A stretch of 64,000 nucleotides of DNA from JACCTU01 sp963700495 (GTDB lineage Bacteria > Actinomycetota > Thermoleophilia > Gaiellales > Gaiellaceae): assembly GCA_963700495.1 (NCBI GenBank), contig CAVOXT010000001.1, positions 62,001 to 126,000 of the forward strand. The letters are read 5' to 3'. The stretch's first letter is position 1. Every line of letters begins with the position of its first letter. The position numbers and the translations under genes were made by a program. The notes beneath the pieces were generated by a model that worked only from the letters and a program-made list of their open reading frames with translations, did not search any database and was not told the DNA's origin. Positions 47,629 through 58,229 of the stretch are shown piece by piece.

Positions 47629-48515
47629 GCGACGTGTCCGATCACGAGACCCTCGGTTCCGGCTGGAACGACGGCGCAGTAGCCGATGCCGAGGTTGAAC
47701 ACGCGTCGCAGCTCGTCTTCGTCGACGTGCCGAGCCAGCCACTCGAAGACGGGCGGGCGCTCCCACGCACCCCAGTCGACGTGAGCCTCCAGCCCGTCGG
47801 GAATCACGCGACGGAGGTTTCCCTCGATGCCGCCGCCGGTGACGTGCGCGAACGCGTGAGCGCCGTCGCGCAGGCGTCGGACCTCGTCGAGGTACAGCCG
47901 CGTCGGCGCGAGAAGGTCGGGCCCGTCGTAGTCCTCGAGCTCGAGCACGCGCCGGACGAGCGTGAAGCCGTTCGCGTGCACGCCTGCGGAGGGGAAGCCG
48001 ATGATCGCGTCGCCGCGCCCGACCCGCGATCCGTCGATCAGCCGCTCACGCTCGACGATCCCGACGCACGTGCCGGCGAAGTCGAGCTCGTCGTCGCGGT
48101 AGATCCCGGGCAGCTCGGCGGTCTCGCCGCCGACGAGCGCGCAGCCTGCGGTGCGGCAGACCTCAGCCATCCCCTCGACGAGCTCGGCGACCTGGCTCAG
48201 CTCGATCCGGTTTGCCGCGACGTAGTCGAGGAGGAAGAGCGGGTCGGCGCCGGTCGTGAGCACGTCGTTGATGCAGTGCGCGGCGAGGTCGGCGCCGCAT
48301 GCCCGCAGGCGCCCGCGCTCTCGGGCGAGGATCAGCTTGGTGCCGACGCCGTCGGTCGAGGCAACGAGCAGCCGCGCGTCGTCGAGCGGGTAGATCCCGG
48401 CGAACGCGCCGAAGCCTTCGGCCCCGGTCGACTCCACGGCCGCGCGCAACCGTCCCACCACGGCGTCCGCCGTCGCAAGTGAGACTCCGGAGGCCTGGTA
48501 GGTCTTCCCCTCCAC
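47625..48515 (-). CDS. purM: phosphoribosylformylglycinamidine cyclo-ligase (AIR synthetase)
   Basis: 296 residues, about 40 shorter than E. coli PurM. ASTDGVGTKLILARERGRL is the ATP-binding signature, HCINDVLTTGADPLFLLDYV the dimer/active-site strand, then GCALVGGETAELPGIY and HVTGGGIEGNLRRVIP. It closes the imidazole ring of AIR using ATP. First gene of the purM-purN-purH unit. GTG 48515 (EGKTYQASGVSL) has no obvious ribosome site, but no better start exists. Confidence 0.92.
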   Translation of the reverse strand: MEGKTYQASGVSLATADAVVGRLRAAVESTGAEGFGAFAGIYPLDDARLLVASTDGVGTKLILARERGRLRACGADLAAHCINDVLTTGADPLFLLDYVAANRIELSQVAELVEGMAEVCRTAGCALVGGETAELPGIYRDDELDFAGTCVGIVERERLIDGSRVGRGDAIIGFPSAGVHANGFTLVRRVLELEDYDGPDLLAPTRLYLDEVRRLRDGAHAFAHVTGGGIEGNLRRVIPDGLEAHVDWGAWERPPVFEWLARHVDEDELRRVFNLGIGYCAVVPAGTEGLVIGHVA

Positions 48516-48567
48516 CTGACGGATTGAGTCTACGGCGACTTGCGGCGGATCACGCAGAGCCCGCCCG

Positions 48568-49183
48568 CTAGAGAAACAGCTCCGCCTCGAGCTGCGGGCG
48601 GCCGTTCGGGCCACCGGCGATGAACCGGACCGTGGTGCCGCCGATCGACGACGACCGTGTCTCCTTCCGGCTCGAGGCCGAGCACCTCCTCGAGCGCGGC
48701 GGTCTTCAAAGCGGGGTCGTCGGCGAGCAGGTGCAGCTCGCCGAGCCGGAACTCCACCTCGCCCTGGAGCAGGTCGTTCAGCCACTCGCGCGGCGGGTGC
48801 ACCTCGAGGCGAAAGCCGCCGTTCGTCGTTATGAACGTCCTGCGCCCGCCGTGGTCCTGAACTCGGAGCTCGAGCTCCTCGGCGCGCTGGAGCGTCTCCT
48901 CGAACTCGTCGTCGTCCAGGGCGAGGCCGAGGTGGTCGACGCGCGGCAGCTCCCACTGCCCCGGCTGGACGACCACGTTGACACCGCCGCGCTCGAGCTC
49001 GGTCAGTCGCAACTTGAAGCCACGGCGGTCGAGCTCCTCCCACGAGACACCGGCCTGAAAGGAGGTCAAATCCTCGGCGATCCGGCCGTGGCGGGCGACG
49101 AGGCTGAAGCCGAGCTTGCCGAGGTAGCGGGCTTCGACCTGCTGCACCTTGGCCGTGACGAGGTGGTAGTGAAAGAGATGCAC
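48568..49183 (-). CDS. VOC (glyoxalase-fold) family protein (frameshift near the end)
   Basis: About 205 codons. LFHYHLVTAKVQQVEARYLG starts a betaalphabetabetabeta module, with HLGLALDDDEFEETLQRAEE and TNGGFRLEVHPPREWL in the second. This is the vicinal-oxygen-chelate fold, which binds a metal via two His and two Glu. A frame change near 48,640 restores TTVRFIAGGPNGRPQLEAEL. The reaction cannot be assigned. It starts at GTG 49183, 29 bases from the divergent ctaG start. Confidence 0.72.
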
Positions 49184-49211
49184 CGGGCGGGCGGATTCTA
49201 GAGTGGGGGCG

Positions 49212-50024
49212 ATGGGCGACTGGACCATCGACCCGTTCCAGCTCGCGCCGATCGTGCTCATCGGCGGTGCGTACGGCGTGCGCGCCCGCACGCTCGCCCG
49301 TCGCGGCACGCCTGTGCCGCGCTTTCGGATCGCGCTCTTCGCGCTCGGGCTCGTGCTCTTGCTCGCGGCGGTCGTGTCCCCGGTCGCACAGCTGGGCGAG
49401 GAGCGCTTCTCCTTTCACATGGTCCAGCACCTCCTGCTCGGCGACCTCGCGCCGCTTGCGCTCCTCGCCGGTCTGACCGGCCCGCTCCTCCGGCCGCTCC
49501 TCGCGGTGCCGCCGGTGCAGGCGCTGCGTGTGCTCGCGCACCCGTTCGTCGCGTTGCCGCTCTGGGCCGCGAACCTCTACCTCTGGCACCTGCCGTTCGC
49601 CTACGACGCCGCGATCGAGAACGGCTTCGTGCACGCGCTGGAGCATCTCTCGTTCTTCGCCGCCGGGATCGTGATGTGGATGCCGGTGCTCGAGACGCTT
49701 CCGGCGCCGGCGTGGTTCGGCTCGGGCGCGAAGCTCGCGTACATCGTCGTCGTGCGCCTTGTGGGGACGCTGCTCGCGAACGTCTTCTTCTGGTCCGGTG
49801 AGGTCTTCTACGACCCGTACGCCAACGTCGGCCTCTCCGACCAGGCGGCCGCAGGCGCGATCATGATGATCGAAGGCTCGATCGTCACCTTCGCCGCCTT
49901 CGCGTGGCTCTTCCTGCGGTTGTTCGCGGAGGGCGAACGGAAGCAGGAGCTGCTCGAGAGCGGCGCCGACCCGCGCGCCGTCGAGCGGGCCGTGCGCTAC
50001 GGACGCGCCGACCGCCTCTCCTAG
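49212..50024 (+). CDS. ctaG: Cytochrome c oxidase assembly protein CtaG (caa3-type)
   Basis: 270 residues, about seven spans. RFSFHMVQHLLLGDLAPLAL carries the conserved HMxQH. LWAANLYLWHLPFAYDAAIE and HALEHLSFFAAGIVMWMPVL give further His residues expected in copper handling, followed by SDQAAAGAIMMIEGSIVTFA. PF09678 proteins help assemble the CuB centre of heme-copper oxidases. ATG 49212 has a GGGGG site. Its TAG stop lies in the left arm of the 170-bp palindromic element. Confidence 0.9.
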   Translation: MGDWTIDPFQLAPIVLIGGAYGVRARTLARRGTPVPRFRIALFALGLVLLLAAVVSPVAQLGEERFSFHMVQHLLLGDLAPLALLAGLTGPLLRPLLAVPPVQALRVLAHPFVALPLWAANLYLWHLPFAYDAAIENGFVHALEHLSFFAAGIVMWMPVLETLPAPAWFGSGAKLAYIVVVRLVGTLLANVFFWSGEVFYDPYANVGLSDQAAAGAIMMIEGSIVTFAAFAWLFLRLFAEGERKQELLESGADPRAVERAVRYGRADRLS

Positions 50025-50190
50025 GAGGGTTTGACGAAATAGGCGCTGTGCCGCCGGGCCGCGCTGGACGGCGCGCTGCCGCGTCCTCAGTCGCGCCCGT
50101 ATCCACTGGATACGAACGCTCCCTGCGTCCTTGCATCGCACGCGCCCATCGCACCCCGGCGACGAGGCCCATTCCGCCAAACCCTCCTAG
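50021..50190 (-). repeat. 170-bp palindromic element with internal hairpins (MITE-like or structured RNA)
   Basis: The ends CTAGGAGGGTTTG (50021-50033) and CAAACCCTCCTAG (50178-50190) are perfect inverted repeats. The next 11 bases of each arm also pair, and on the minus strand the three non-identical positions become G-U wobbles. Inside, CGTATCC-ACT-GGATACG (about 50098-50114) is a perfect hairpin and the flanks are strongly self-complementary. There is no transposase. It may be a mobile miniature element whose left end supplies the ctaG stop, or a minus-strand folded RNA. The rest of the gap to 50262 holds the ribosome site of the next gene. Confidence 0.65.
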
Positions 50191-50262
50191 AGGAAAGCGA
50201 CCCGTCCAGCGAGAACCTCCGCCCGAGTGGCCTGACGCACCGTTCCCGAAAGGAGCTTTTCG

Positions 50263-50532
50263 ATGTCGACCTCGCCTCCCGGCGACCAGCCCCCTCCCTC
50301 GACCCCGGGCGCGGCGTACCCGTGGTCGAACATGCCCGAGATGGCGCGCCTGCCGATTCCGGGCAACGCGGAGTTCGCCGTCTACCTGCTCGCGCTGATC
50401 GTTGCGATGCTCGTGTGCTGGATCTCCGACCAGATGAACTCGAGCACGTGGATCGGCTTCTTCCAGTGGACGACGATCGCGTACATCCTCAGCCGCGGCG
50501 TCGCGAAGGCGAGTCGCGTGCTCGAGCAGTAA
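50263..50532 (+). CDS. Small two-span membrane protein, hypothetical
   Basis: 89 residues. A Pro-rich N-terminus of 30 residues (SPPGDQPPPSTPGAAYPW) precedes two spans, FAVYLLALIVAMLVCWISDQ and IGFFQWTTIAYILSRGVA. AAAGGAG 8 bases upstream fixes ATG 50263. Its position after ctaG suggests a link to the respiratory chain, but no family is recognised. Confidence 0.7.
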   Translation: MSTSPPGDQPPPSTPGAAYPWSNMPEMARLPIPGNAEFAVYLLALIVAMLVCWISDQMNSSTWIGFFQWTTIAYILSRGVAKASRVLEQ

Positions 50533-50545
50533 CCCGGGTTCGGTC

Positions 50546-50574
50546 GCGGAGGGGCGGGACTGCCGCTCCTCCGC
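50546..50574. terminator. 12-bp hairpin terminator between converging genes
   Basis: GCGGAGGGGCGG and CCGCTCCTCCGC pair over 12 positions (one wobble) with a 5-base loop, between the small membrane gene stop (50532) and the purF stop (50583). No U-tract, which is usual at this GC content. Confidence 0.6.
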
Positions 50575-50582
50575 TCGGCCAC

Positions 50583-51959
50583 TCAGGGAACGGGTTCGAA
50601 GCGGCGCTTCGCCGCCTCTGTGGGCACCGCGGTCGGATACTCGCGCGTCAGACACGCCCTGCAGAGCTCTGACGCCGGCCGTCGGGTCGACTCCTGCAGC
50701 CCCTCGAGCGAGAGGTAGTGGAGGCTCGAGGCGCCGATGTAGGAGCGCACGGCCTCGACCGAGCGGCGGGCGGCGACGAGCTGATCCTCGTCCGCGAAGT
50801 CGATCCCGTAGTAGCAGGGCCCGATCACCGGCGGTGACGAGATGCGCACGTGGACCTCGGAGGCCCCTGCGTCGAAGAGCATCCGGACGATCTGCCGCGT
50901 CGTGTTGCCGCGGACGATCGAGTCGTCGATCACGACGACGCGCCGGCCGGCCACCTCGGCGAGCGGGTTGAACTTCAGCCGGATCCCCTGCTCACGCAGT
51001 CCCTGCTCGGGCTCGATGAATGTGCGGCCGACGTAACGGTTCTTGATCAGGCCCTGGCTGAACGGGATCCCGCTGGCCCGCGAGAACCCGATCGCGGCGG
51101 GCGTGCCGGAGTCGGGGATCGGCAGCACGAGGTCCGCCTCGACGGGCGACTCCTCGGCCAGGCGCTCGCCCATCCGGACGCGGGCCGAGTGGACCTCGAT
51201 ACCCGCCAGCCGTGAGTCCGGCCGAGCGAGGTAGAAGAACTCGAAGATGCAGAGAGCGCCGCCGCCGCGCGGCTCGACGGCGCTCACGGACTGCAGCCCG
51301 TCGTCGCCGATGAGCACGAGCTCCCCGCGGTCGACCTCACGCTCGAAGTCCGCGCCGACGAGGTCGAGGGCGCACGTCTCGGAGGCGACGACCCAGTCCG
51401 AGGCGATGCGCCCCAGGCAGAGCGGACGCATTCCGAGCGGGTCGCGGAACGCGAGCAGCTTGCCCTCGGCGAGCGCGACGACTGAGAATGCGCCGTCGAG
51501 CTTTGCAATCGTCCGGGCGACGGCTTCGTCGAGCGGCGCATCCTCGTTCCCGATCAGCGCGGCGATCATCTCGCTGTCCGAGGTCGAGTGGACGCGAACG
51601 CCGCGCTCCGCCAGTTCCTCGCGCAACTCGGCGGCGTTCGTGAGGTTGCCGTTGTGGCCGAGCGCGACCGTCCGCACGCGGCCGTGGTGGACGATCGGCT
51701 GCGCGTTCGACCAATGCGTCGATCCGGTCGTCGAGTATCGGGTGTGTCCGATCGCGAACTCGCCCTGCAGGCCTCGAAGCTTCTCCTCGGAGAACACCTG
51801 CGTGACGAGGCCCATCTCGCGGAGTGCGGTCAGGCGCCCGCGGTCGGAGACCGCGATCCCGGCCGACTCCTGACCGCGGTGCTGGAGCGCGAACAGACCG
51901 AAGTACGCGATGCGTGCGACGTCACGCTCCGGCGAGCGTATGCCGAAGACGCCGCACAT
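50583..51959 (-). CDS. purF: amidophosphoribosyltransferase
   Basis: 458 residues. It begins MCGVFGI, so the nucleophile Cys is at position 2 without the propeptide of B. subtilis. Glutaminase residues include FALQHRGQESAGIAV and GHTRYSTTGS. The PRPP-binding loop is VVVIDDSIVRGNTTRQIV. The four cysteines expected for the 4Fe-4S cluster of the B. subtilis type are present (ALCIFEF, GPCYYGI, LCRACL). It makes phosphoribosylamine, the first committed purine step. It starts directly after the purL stop. Confidence 0.97.
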   Translation of the reverse strand: MCGVFGIRSPERDVARIAYFGLFALQHRGQESAGIAVSDRGRLTALREMGLVTQVFSEEKLRGLQGEFAIGHTRYSTTGSTHWSNAQPIVHHGRVRTVALGHNGNLTNAAELREELAERGVRVHSTSDSEMIAALIGNEDAPLDEAVARTIAKLDGAFSVVALAEGKLLAFRDPLGMRPLCLGRIASDWVVASETCALDLVGADFEREVDRGELVLIGDDGLQSVSAVEPRGGGALCIFEFFYLARPDSRLAGIEVHSARVRMGERLAEESPVEADLVLPIPDSGTPAAIGFSRASGIPFSQGLIKNRYVGRTFIEPEQGLREQGIRLKFNPLAEVAGRRVVVIDDSIVRGNTTRQIVRMLFDAGASEVHVRISSPPVIGPCYYGIDFADEDQLVAARRSVEAVRSYIGASSLHYLSLEGLQESTRRPASELCRACLTREYPTAVPTEAAKRRFEPVP

Positions 51960-53927
<1,968 letters not shown>

Positions 53928-53967
53928 TCTAGCGGCGGCACCGGCGACCCTCGGTAGCCTCGGACGG

Positions 53968-54864
53968 GTGCGTGCCTACCTGACGCTGCTGCTCACGCTC
54001 GCGGCGATCTGGGGCGCCTCGTTCATGTTCATCGAGATCGCGCTGGAGGACTTCGAGCCGACGACGCTGATGGCCGGGAGGCTCCTCGTCGCCTCGATCG
54101 CGCTCTGCGGCCTGATGGCCGTCCGGGGGACGATCGGCCGGCTCCGCCGCGCGGGGCGGCGGGCGTTCGCGCTCGGGATCATCAACAGCGCGATCCCGTT
54201 CACGCTGATCGCGTGGGGTCAGCAGCACATCGACTCAGGCGTGGCGGCGATCGCGAACGCGACGGTGCCGATCTGGGTGGCGTTGTTCGCGATCTGGCTC
54301 GCGCACAGCGAGCGCGCGAGCGGGGTCCGCGTGGTCGGGATCGCGGTCGGGCTCGCCGGCGTCGCGGTCCTGACCGGTGCCCAACCCGAGGTGAACGCGT
54401 GGGCGGTGGCGGGAACCCTTGCGGTCGTGGCCGCCTCGATCTTCTACGCGATCGCGAGCATCTTCCTGCAGCGACAGACCGAGCGGCTCGACACGCTCAC
54501 CCTCTCCACCGCGACGATGCTCGGTGCGACCGCCGTGCTGCTCCCGTTCGGGCTCGCGCAGGCGCCCTCGCAGATGCCGGGTTGGGAGTCGATCGCGGCC
54601 GTCGTGGCGCTCGGCCTCGCGGGTACCGGCGTCGGGATCCTGATCTTCATGAAGATCATCGGCGAGTACGGCTCGTTCCGGGCCGGGCTCGTGACCTACC
54701 TGCTGCCGGTGACCGCGCTCTTCTACGGAGCGTTCTTCCTCGATGAGCAGATCACCGGCTGGATGGTCGCGGGTCTCGCGCTGATCCTCGTCGGCGTCGC
54801 CCTGGGCTCGGGCGTGCTGCGCATGACCCGCCCGCCCGAGGCGGTTGCGCCCGTCCGCCCGTGA
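53968..54864 (+). CDS. EamA/DMT-family transporter
   Basis: 298 residues from GTG 53968 (an upstream in-frame ATG at 53905 lies in the purL start and adds a non-hydrophobic tail). Ten spans in two EamA repeats: YLTLLLTLAAIWGASFMFIE with LEDFEPTTLMAGRLLVASIA, and LALSTATMLG-type spans with YGSFRAGLVTYLLPVTALFY. These carriers move amino acids, nucleosides or related metabolites outward. GTGA overlap with the GNAT gene. Confidence 0.88.
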   Translation: MRAYLTLLLTLAAIWGASFMFIEIALEDFEPTTLMAGRLLVASIALCGLMAVRGTIGRLRRAGRRAFALGIINSAIPFTLIAWGQQHIDSGVAAIANATVPIWVALFAIWLAHSERASGVRVVGIAVGLAGVAVLTGAQPEVNAWAVAGTLAVVAASIFYAIASIFLQRQTERLDTLTLSTATMLGATAVLLPFGLAQAPSQMPGWESIAAVVALGLAGTGVGILIFMKIIGEYGSFRAGLVTYLLPVTALFYGAFFLDEQITGWMVAGLALILVGVALGSGVLRMTRPPEAVAPVRP

Positions 54865-55385
54865 CAGTCGCGATCCGGCGAGCGCAGCCCGGCGACGTCG
54901 ACTTTCTCGTCGAGCTGACGACCCACGACGACGTCGATCCGTTCCTGTCGGCACGGCGCGCGACGACGCGCGACGAGCTGCTCGAGGAGATCGAGCGCTC
55001 GGAGCGCGAGCCCGACGACTACGGCCGCTTCGTCGTCGAGGTCGACGGGGTGCGCGCAGGTGTGATGGGCTTCGCCGTCGCGAACAAGCGCAGCCAGGTC
55101 GCGAAGCTCGCCGGACTCGCGATCCACCCGGACTTCCGCGGCGGCAAGGTCTCGGACGAGGCCGCCCGGCTCCTGCAGCAGCACCTGATGCACGACCTCG
55201 GCTACCACCGGCTCGAGCTCGAGATCTACGGCTTCAACGAGCGCGCGATGCGCCACGCGGAGCGGTCGGGCTTCGTCCGAGAGGGCGTCAGGCGGAAGGC
55301 GTACTGGCGCCACGGCGCGTGGGTCGACGGCGTGATGTACGGGCTGGTCAGCGAAGATCTCGACGACTTCAGTCCGACAGGGTGA
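54861..55385 (+). CDS. GNAT-family N-acetyltransferase
   Basis: 174 residues. VAIRRAQPGDVDFLVELTTH opens the fold. AKLAGLAIHPDFRGGKVSDE is the acetyl-CoA site (a GGK variant of the usual RGxGxG), LELEIYGFNERAMRHAERSG then FVREGVRRKAYW is the RimJ/SpeG-like C-terminal pattern. Substrate may be a ribosomal N-terminus, an amine or a small molecule. Starts within the stop of the DMT gene. Its last 17 bases overlap the kelch gene on the other strand. Confidence 0.88.
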   Translation: MTVAIRRAQPGDVDFLVELTTHDDVDPFLSARRATTRDELLEEIERSEREPDDYGRFVVEVDGVRAGVMGFAVANKRSQVAKLAGLAIHPDFRGGKVSDEAARLLQQHLMHDLGYHRLELEIYGFNERAMRHAERSGFVREGVRRKAYWRHGAWVDGVMYGLVSEDLDDFSPTG

Positions 55386-56673
55386 TCGACGCACCGTCGG
55401 CGGGGGTTGGGTTGTGCGGCTTCCCCACCATGCCGCTCCAGACGATCAGATCTGTCCCCGTCCACACGATCGCGCTGCCCTCGCGGGAGCTGAGCGGAGA
55501 CGGTCCCGATGTGAGCGTCTGCAAGGCCCAGGTGTTCGTGGCGAGGCTGAAGATCTGCAGGCCGAACTCTCCGCAAGAAGTGACATAACGGTCTCCGAGC
55601 CACGCCGTCTGCGCTCCGTTACACGGAGCGGACGGCCCCTTGCGCCAGTTGCGGCAGCCGCGACCCTGGACGGGGTTGTCCACGATGTGGCAGCCGGCAT
55701 CCGCTTTCCCCTTCCAGCCGTCGATCGTGGGGTTGTAGCGGACGATCTGGACCGACCCCGGCACCGACGCCGTGAAGATCACCTCGGTGCCGGTCCAGGC
55801 GATCGGCTTCAGCGACGCCGCCGTGTCGGCGCCGAACGTCTCCGACGGCGCCGGTAGCGCGATCTCTCGGACCGTGTCGGTGGCGGGGTTGTAGGCGACG
55901 AGGACGGACCGGCGCTCGGCGCACGCGGAACCCCGCTCCGGGCAGAGGGAGAGCATGCCGGCCACGATGGCCTCGCGCCCGTCCCAGACAGCGCCGTTGG
56001 GGCCGCCGAAGAAGACGAGGTCGTCGAATGCCGGCAGCAGGCGCCAGGTCCGGGTTCGGGGGTTGAGAGCCGCTGCGACAGGGGTGGCCTGCGTGTCGCC
56101 GAGTGCGCCGCCGATCACGAGCAGCTCCTTACCGGTCCACACCGACGAATAGAGCTCCCGACGGCCGAGTGGGCCGGCAGGCAGGCGCCGCCACGTGTCG
56201 CTGCCCGGTTCGTAGATCGCGGCGCCCACCGGGCCGTCGGGTGAGTTCGACGCCCAGACGAGCATCCCGTCGCCGGTCCACGCCGCCCCGGCCCCCGCGC
56301 CACCTTGCACCCCCGCAGGCGCCCGCGCGATCGCGCGCCAGGTGCGTGTCGCCGGGTTGTACGCGGCTCCGTCGCCGGCCTCCTCGCCGCGTGAGTAGCC
56401 GCCCCACACGATCATCTCCTTGCCGGTCCAGACGGCGGCGGCCCCGATCCGGCCCGCGATGGGAGCCTTGGGCAGAGGGTGCCAGGACGGCGACGGACCC
56501 GCTTCCCGGCCGACCTTGGTCTCCCGGCCGATGAACGCTCCGGCGACCCCTGCCACCACCGCGACGGCCACGACTGCCACGACAATACGCCTGCCCCGCC
56601 AACGCCGACCTGCGCCGCGCGTCATCGGCGAGGCGTCGGGCCGTAACGCCTGACCGTGCGAGTCTGCCGACAC
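55369..56673 (-). CDS. Membrane-anchored kelch-like beta-propeller protein
   Basis: 434 residues. One N-terminal span (IVVAVVAVAVVAGVAGAFIG) after a basic cytosolic tail, then about six kelch-type blades: AAAVWTGKEMIVWGGYSRGE, YNPATRTWRAIARAP, SSVWTGKELLVIGGALGD and AIVWTGTDLIVWSG. Two cysteine-containing loops (SLCPERGSACAERR) may form disulfides outside. Likely a surface interaction or sensor protein; no enzymatic residues are recognised. Confidence 0.82.
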   Translation of the reverse strand: MSADSHGQALRPDASPMTRGAGRRWRGRRIVVAVVAVAVVAGVAGAFIGRETKVGREAGPSPSWHPLPKAPIAGRIGAAAVWTGKEMIVWGGYSRGEEAGDGAAYNPATRTWRAIARAPAGVQGGAGAGAAWTGDGMLVWASNSPDGPVGAAIYEPGSDTWRRLPAGPLGRRELYSSVWTGKELLVIGGALGDTQATPVAAALNPRTRTWRLLPAFDDLVFFGGPNGAVWDGREAIVAGMLSLCPERGSACAERRSVLVAYNPATDTVREIALPAPSETFGADTAASLKPIAWTGTEVIFTASVPGSVQIVRYNPTIDGWKGKADAGCHIVDNPVQGRGCRNWRKGPSAPCNGAQTAWLGDRYVTSCGEFGLQIFSLATNTWALQTLTSGPSPLSSREGSAIVWTGTDLIVWSGMVGKPHNPTPADGASITLSD

Positions 56674-56806
56674 TCCTTATCCTCCCGGCGGGCCACGCGA
56701 AAGCATGAGCCACCGTCGCTCGCCGGGCATCGGGGCACGCGCTGACCCGCGCTGCCACGATGTACTGAGTCCTGCGGCTGCGTCCGCCGGTGCCTAGGAT
56801 CTGGGC

Positions 56807-57199
56807 ATGACCAGCTACCTGCACACGATGTACCGCATCACGGATCCGGAGAAGAGCAGGGCGTTCTACGAGGCGCTCGGGTTGGAGTTCCGCCGCGACA
56901 TGGACATCGTTCGGAACGGCGAGCGCGAAGCCACGAACTACTTCTTCGGGGTTCCCGGGCAGGAAGAGGAGCTCGAGCTGACGCTCAACCACGACGGTCG
57001 GACGTACGACCTCGGCACGGGCTACGGACACATCGCGCTCGCCGTGGACGACCTCGACGAGACGCTCGCGCAGCTGAAGGGCCAGGGGATCGAGCCGGAG
57101 AAGGAGCCGTACCGCGTGCGCGAGGGCGGCGCCAGGATCTGCTTCGTCCGCGACCCCGACGGCTACCGGATCGAGCTCATAGACCGCTCCGGGAAGTAG
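56807..57199 (+). CDS. Glyoxalase I-like VOC protein (lactoylglutathione lyase family)
   Basis: 130 residues. LHTMYRITDPEKSRAFYEAL gives the first metal His, ELELTLNHDGR a Glu, GYGHIALAVDDLDETL a second His, and FVRDPDGYRIELI the final Glu, the complete GloA set. It isomerises a hemithioacetal formed from methylglyoxal. Actinobacteria lack glutathione, so mycothiol or another thiol may be the partner. The intergenic 56,674-56,806 has no gene. Confidence 0.87.
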   Translation: MTSYLHTMYRITDPEKSRAFYEALGLEFRRDMDIVRNGEREATNYFFGVPGQEEELELTLNHDGRTYDLGTGYGHIALAVDDLDETLAQLKGQGIEPEKEPYRVREGGARICFVRDPDGYRIELIDRSGK

Positions 57200-57202
57200 C
57201 CG

Positions 57203-57250
57203 GCGGCAAATAGGAACTGCAATAACAAAAGTCAAGTAGTCCGTCGCCGG
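57203..57250 (+). promoter_or_regulatory. AT-rich promoter stretch upstream of the ANTAR gene
   Basis: The bases AATAGGAACTGCAATAACAA and following are unusually AT-rich for this genome and lie 50-95 bases before GTG 57299. No clear -35/-10 pair can be picked out, so only the region is marked. Confidence 0.3.
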
Positions 57251-57298
57251 GCGGAGGTATCCTTCTCTTTGCCGTGCCTAGCTGAGGTGTTTTAGCTC

Positions 57299-57865
57299 GT
57301 GAACAAGCTCCGCGTGCTCGTTGCCAACGAGCGACAGGATCGTCTGGCCGATGTGGCAGCCGTCGTAGCCGGGCTCGGGCATGAGGTAATTGCCCCCCAG
57401 ATCGAGGTCAGCGAGGTCGGGTTGGTCACGGCGCGCGAGCACCCGGACGTGGCATTCGTCGGCCTCGGCGAGAGCTCGGCGCACGCACTCGAGCTGATCG
57501 AGCAGATCGTCCACGAGGCGGCCTGCCCGGTCGTCGCCCTCCTCCACGCGCCCGACCCCGACTTCGTGCTCGAGGCGGCGAAGCGCGGCGTCTTCGCCTA
57601 CATCACCGACGGCGAGCCCCAGGAGTGGCAGAACTCGATCGAGATCGTGCTGCGGCGTTTCGCCGAGTTCCGTGACCTGGAAGGCGCGTTCAAGCGCCGC
57701 TCGATCACCGAGCGCGCGAAGGGCATCCTGATGGAGCGTCACACGGTCGACGAAGAGCAAGCGTTCGAGATGCTCCGCGACCACTCGCGCCGGACGCAGA
57801 ACAAGCTCGTCGACACGGCGCAGCTGATCGTCGACGGGCACCTGCTGCTACCCAAGGGGTCCTAG
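57299..57865 (+). CDS. Response regulator with receiver-like and ANTAR domains
   Basis: 188 residues. A receiver-type domain (LRVLVANERQDRLADVAAVV, VGLGESSAHALELIEQIV) whose acidic pocket is partly replaced, so phosphorylation is uncertain. ANTAR RNA-binding domain: RRSITERAKGILMERHTVDE then EQAFEMLRDHSRRTQNKLVD. ANTAR dimers bind paired hairpins and stop transcription termination. Starts at GTG 57299. It ends 4 bases from the converging small zinc gene. Confidence 0.92.
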   Translation: MNKLRVLVANERQDRLADVAAVVAGLGHEVIAPQIEVSEVGLVTAREHPDVAFVGLGESSAHALELIEQIVHEAACPVVALLHAPDPDFVLEAAKRGVFAYITDGEPQEWQNSIEIVLRRFAEFRDLEGAFKRRSITERAKGILMERHTVDEEQAFEMLRDHSRRTQNKLVDTAQLIVDGHLLLPKGS

Positions 57866-57868
57866 CGG

Positions 57869-58078
57869 CTACAACTGCTCGGGTTGGTGGCTCGCGGCGG
57901 TCGGCTGTGCGACGGCGCAACTCGGGCAGATCGAGTGTGACAGGGAGCGCGGCGAGTCGATCGCGGTCAACGCGGCGCGCGGTGCCAGGAACCACTCGCC
58001 GTCGATACTGACCCGCTTGCACCAGGCGCACGTCGTGATCAGATTCCCGGTCTCGTACGCCGCCAGGATGCGCTTCAT
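57869..58078 (-). CDS. Small zinc-binding protein with sensor-tail CxxC motifs
   Basis: 69 residues from ATG 58078: AAYETGNLITTCAWCKRVSI and LSHSICPSCAVAQPTA. Paired CAWC and CPSC around an SHxICP turn match the cysteine tail found at the C-terminus of many bacterial sensor kinases and regulators, here as a free-standing protein. Probably binds zinc. It sits tail to tail with the ANTAR regulator, suggesting a signalling link that remains unproven. Confidence 0.6.
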   Translation of the reverse strand: MKRILAAYETGNLITTCAWCKRVSIDGEWFLAPRAALTAIDSPRSLSHSICPSCAVAQPTAASHQPEQL

Positions 58079-58229
58079 CGCCTCGTCGGTATCCGTTGAT
58101 CCTCCTTCGCACCCCCTGGCCGCTCGCCGGACGTGCACGCGAGGCAACACGAAGGGTACCCCGCGGATCGAGGCAGCACAAAGCGCGTGCTCAGGCAGGA
58201 TCGTCGCCGTGAAAGAGGGGCACGCCGCT

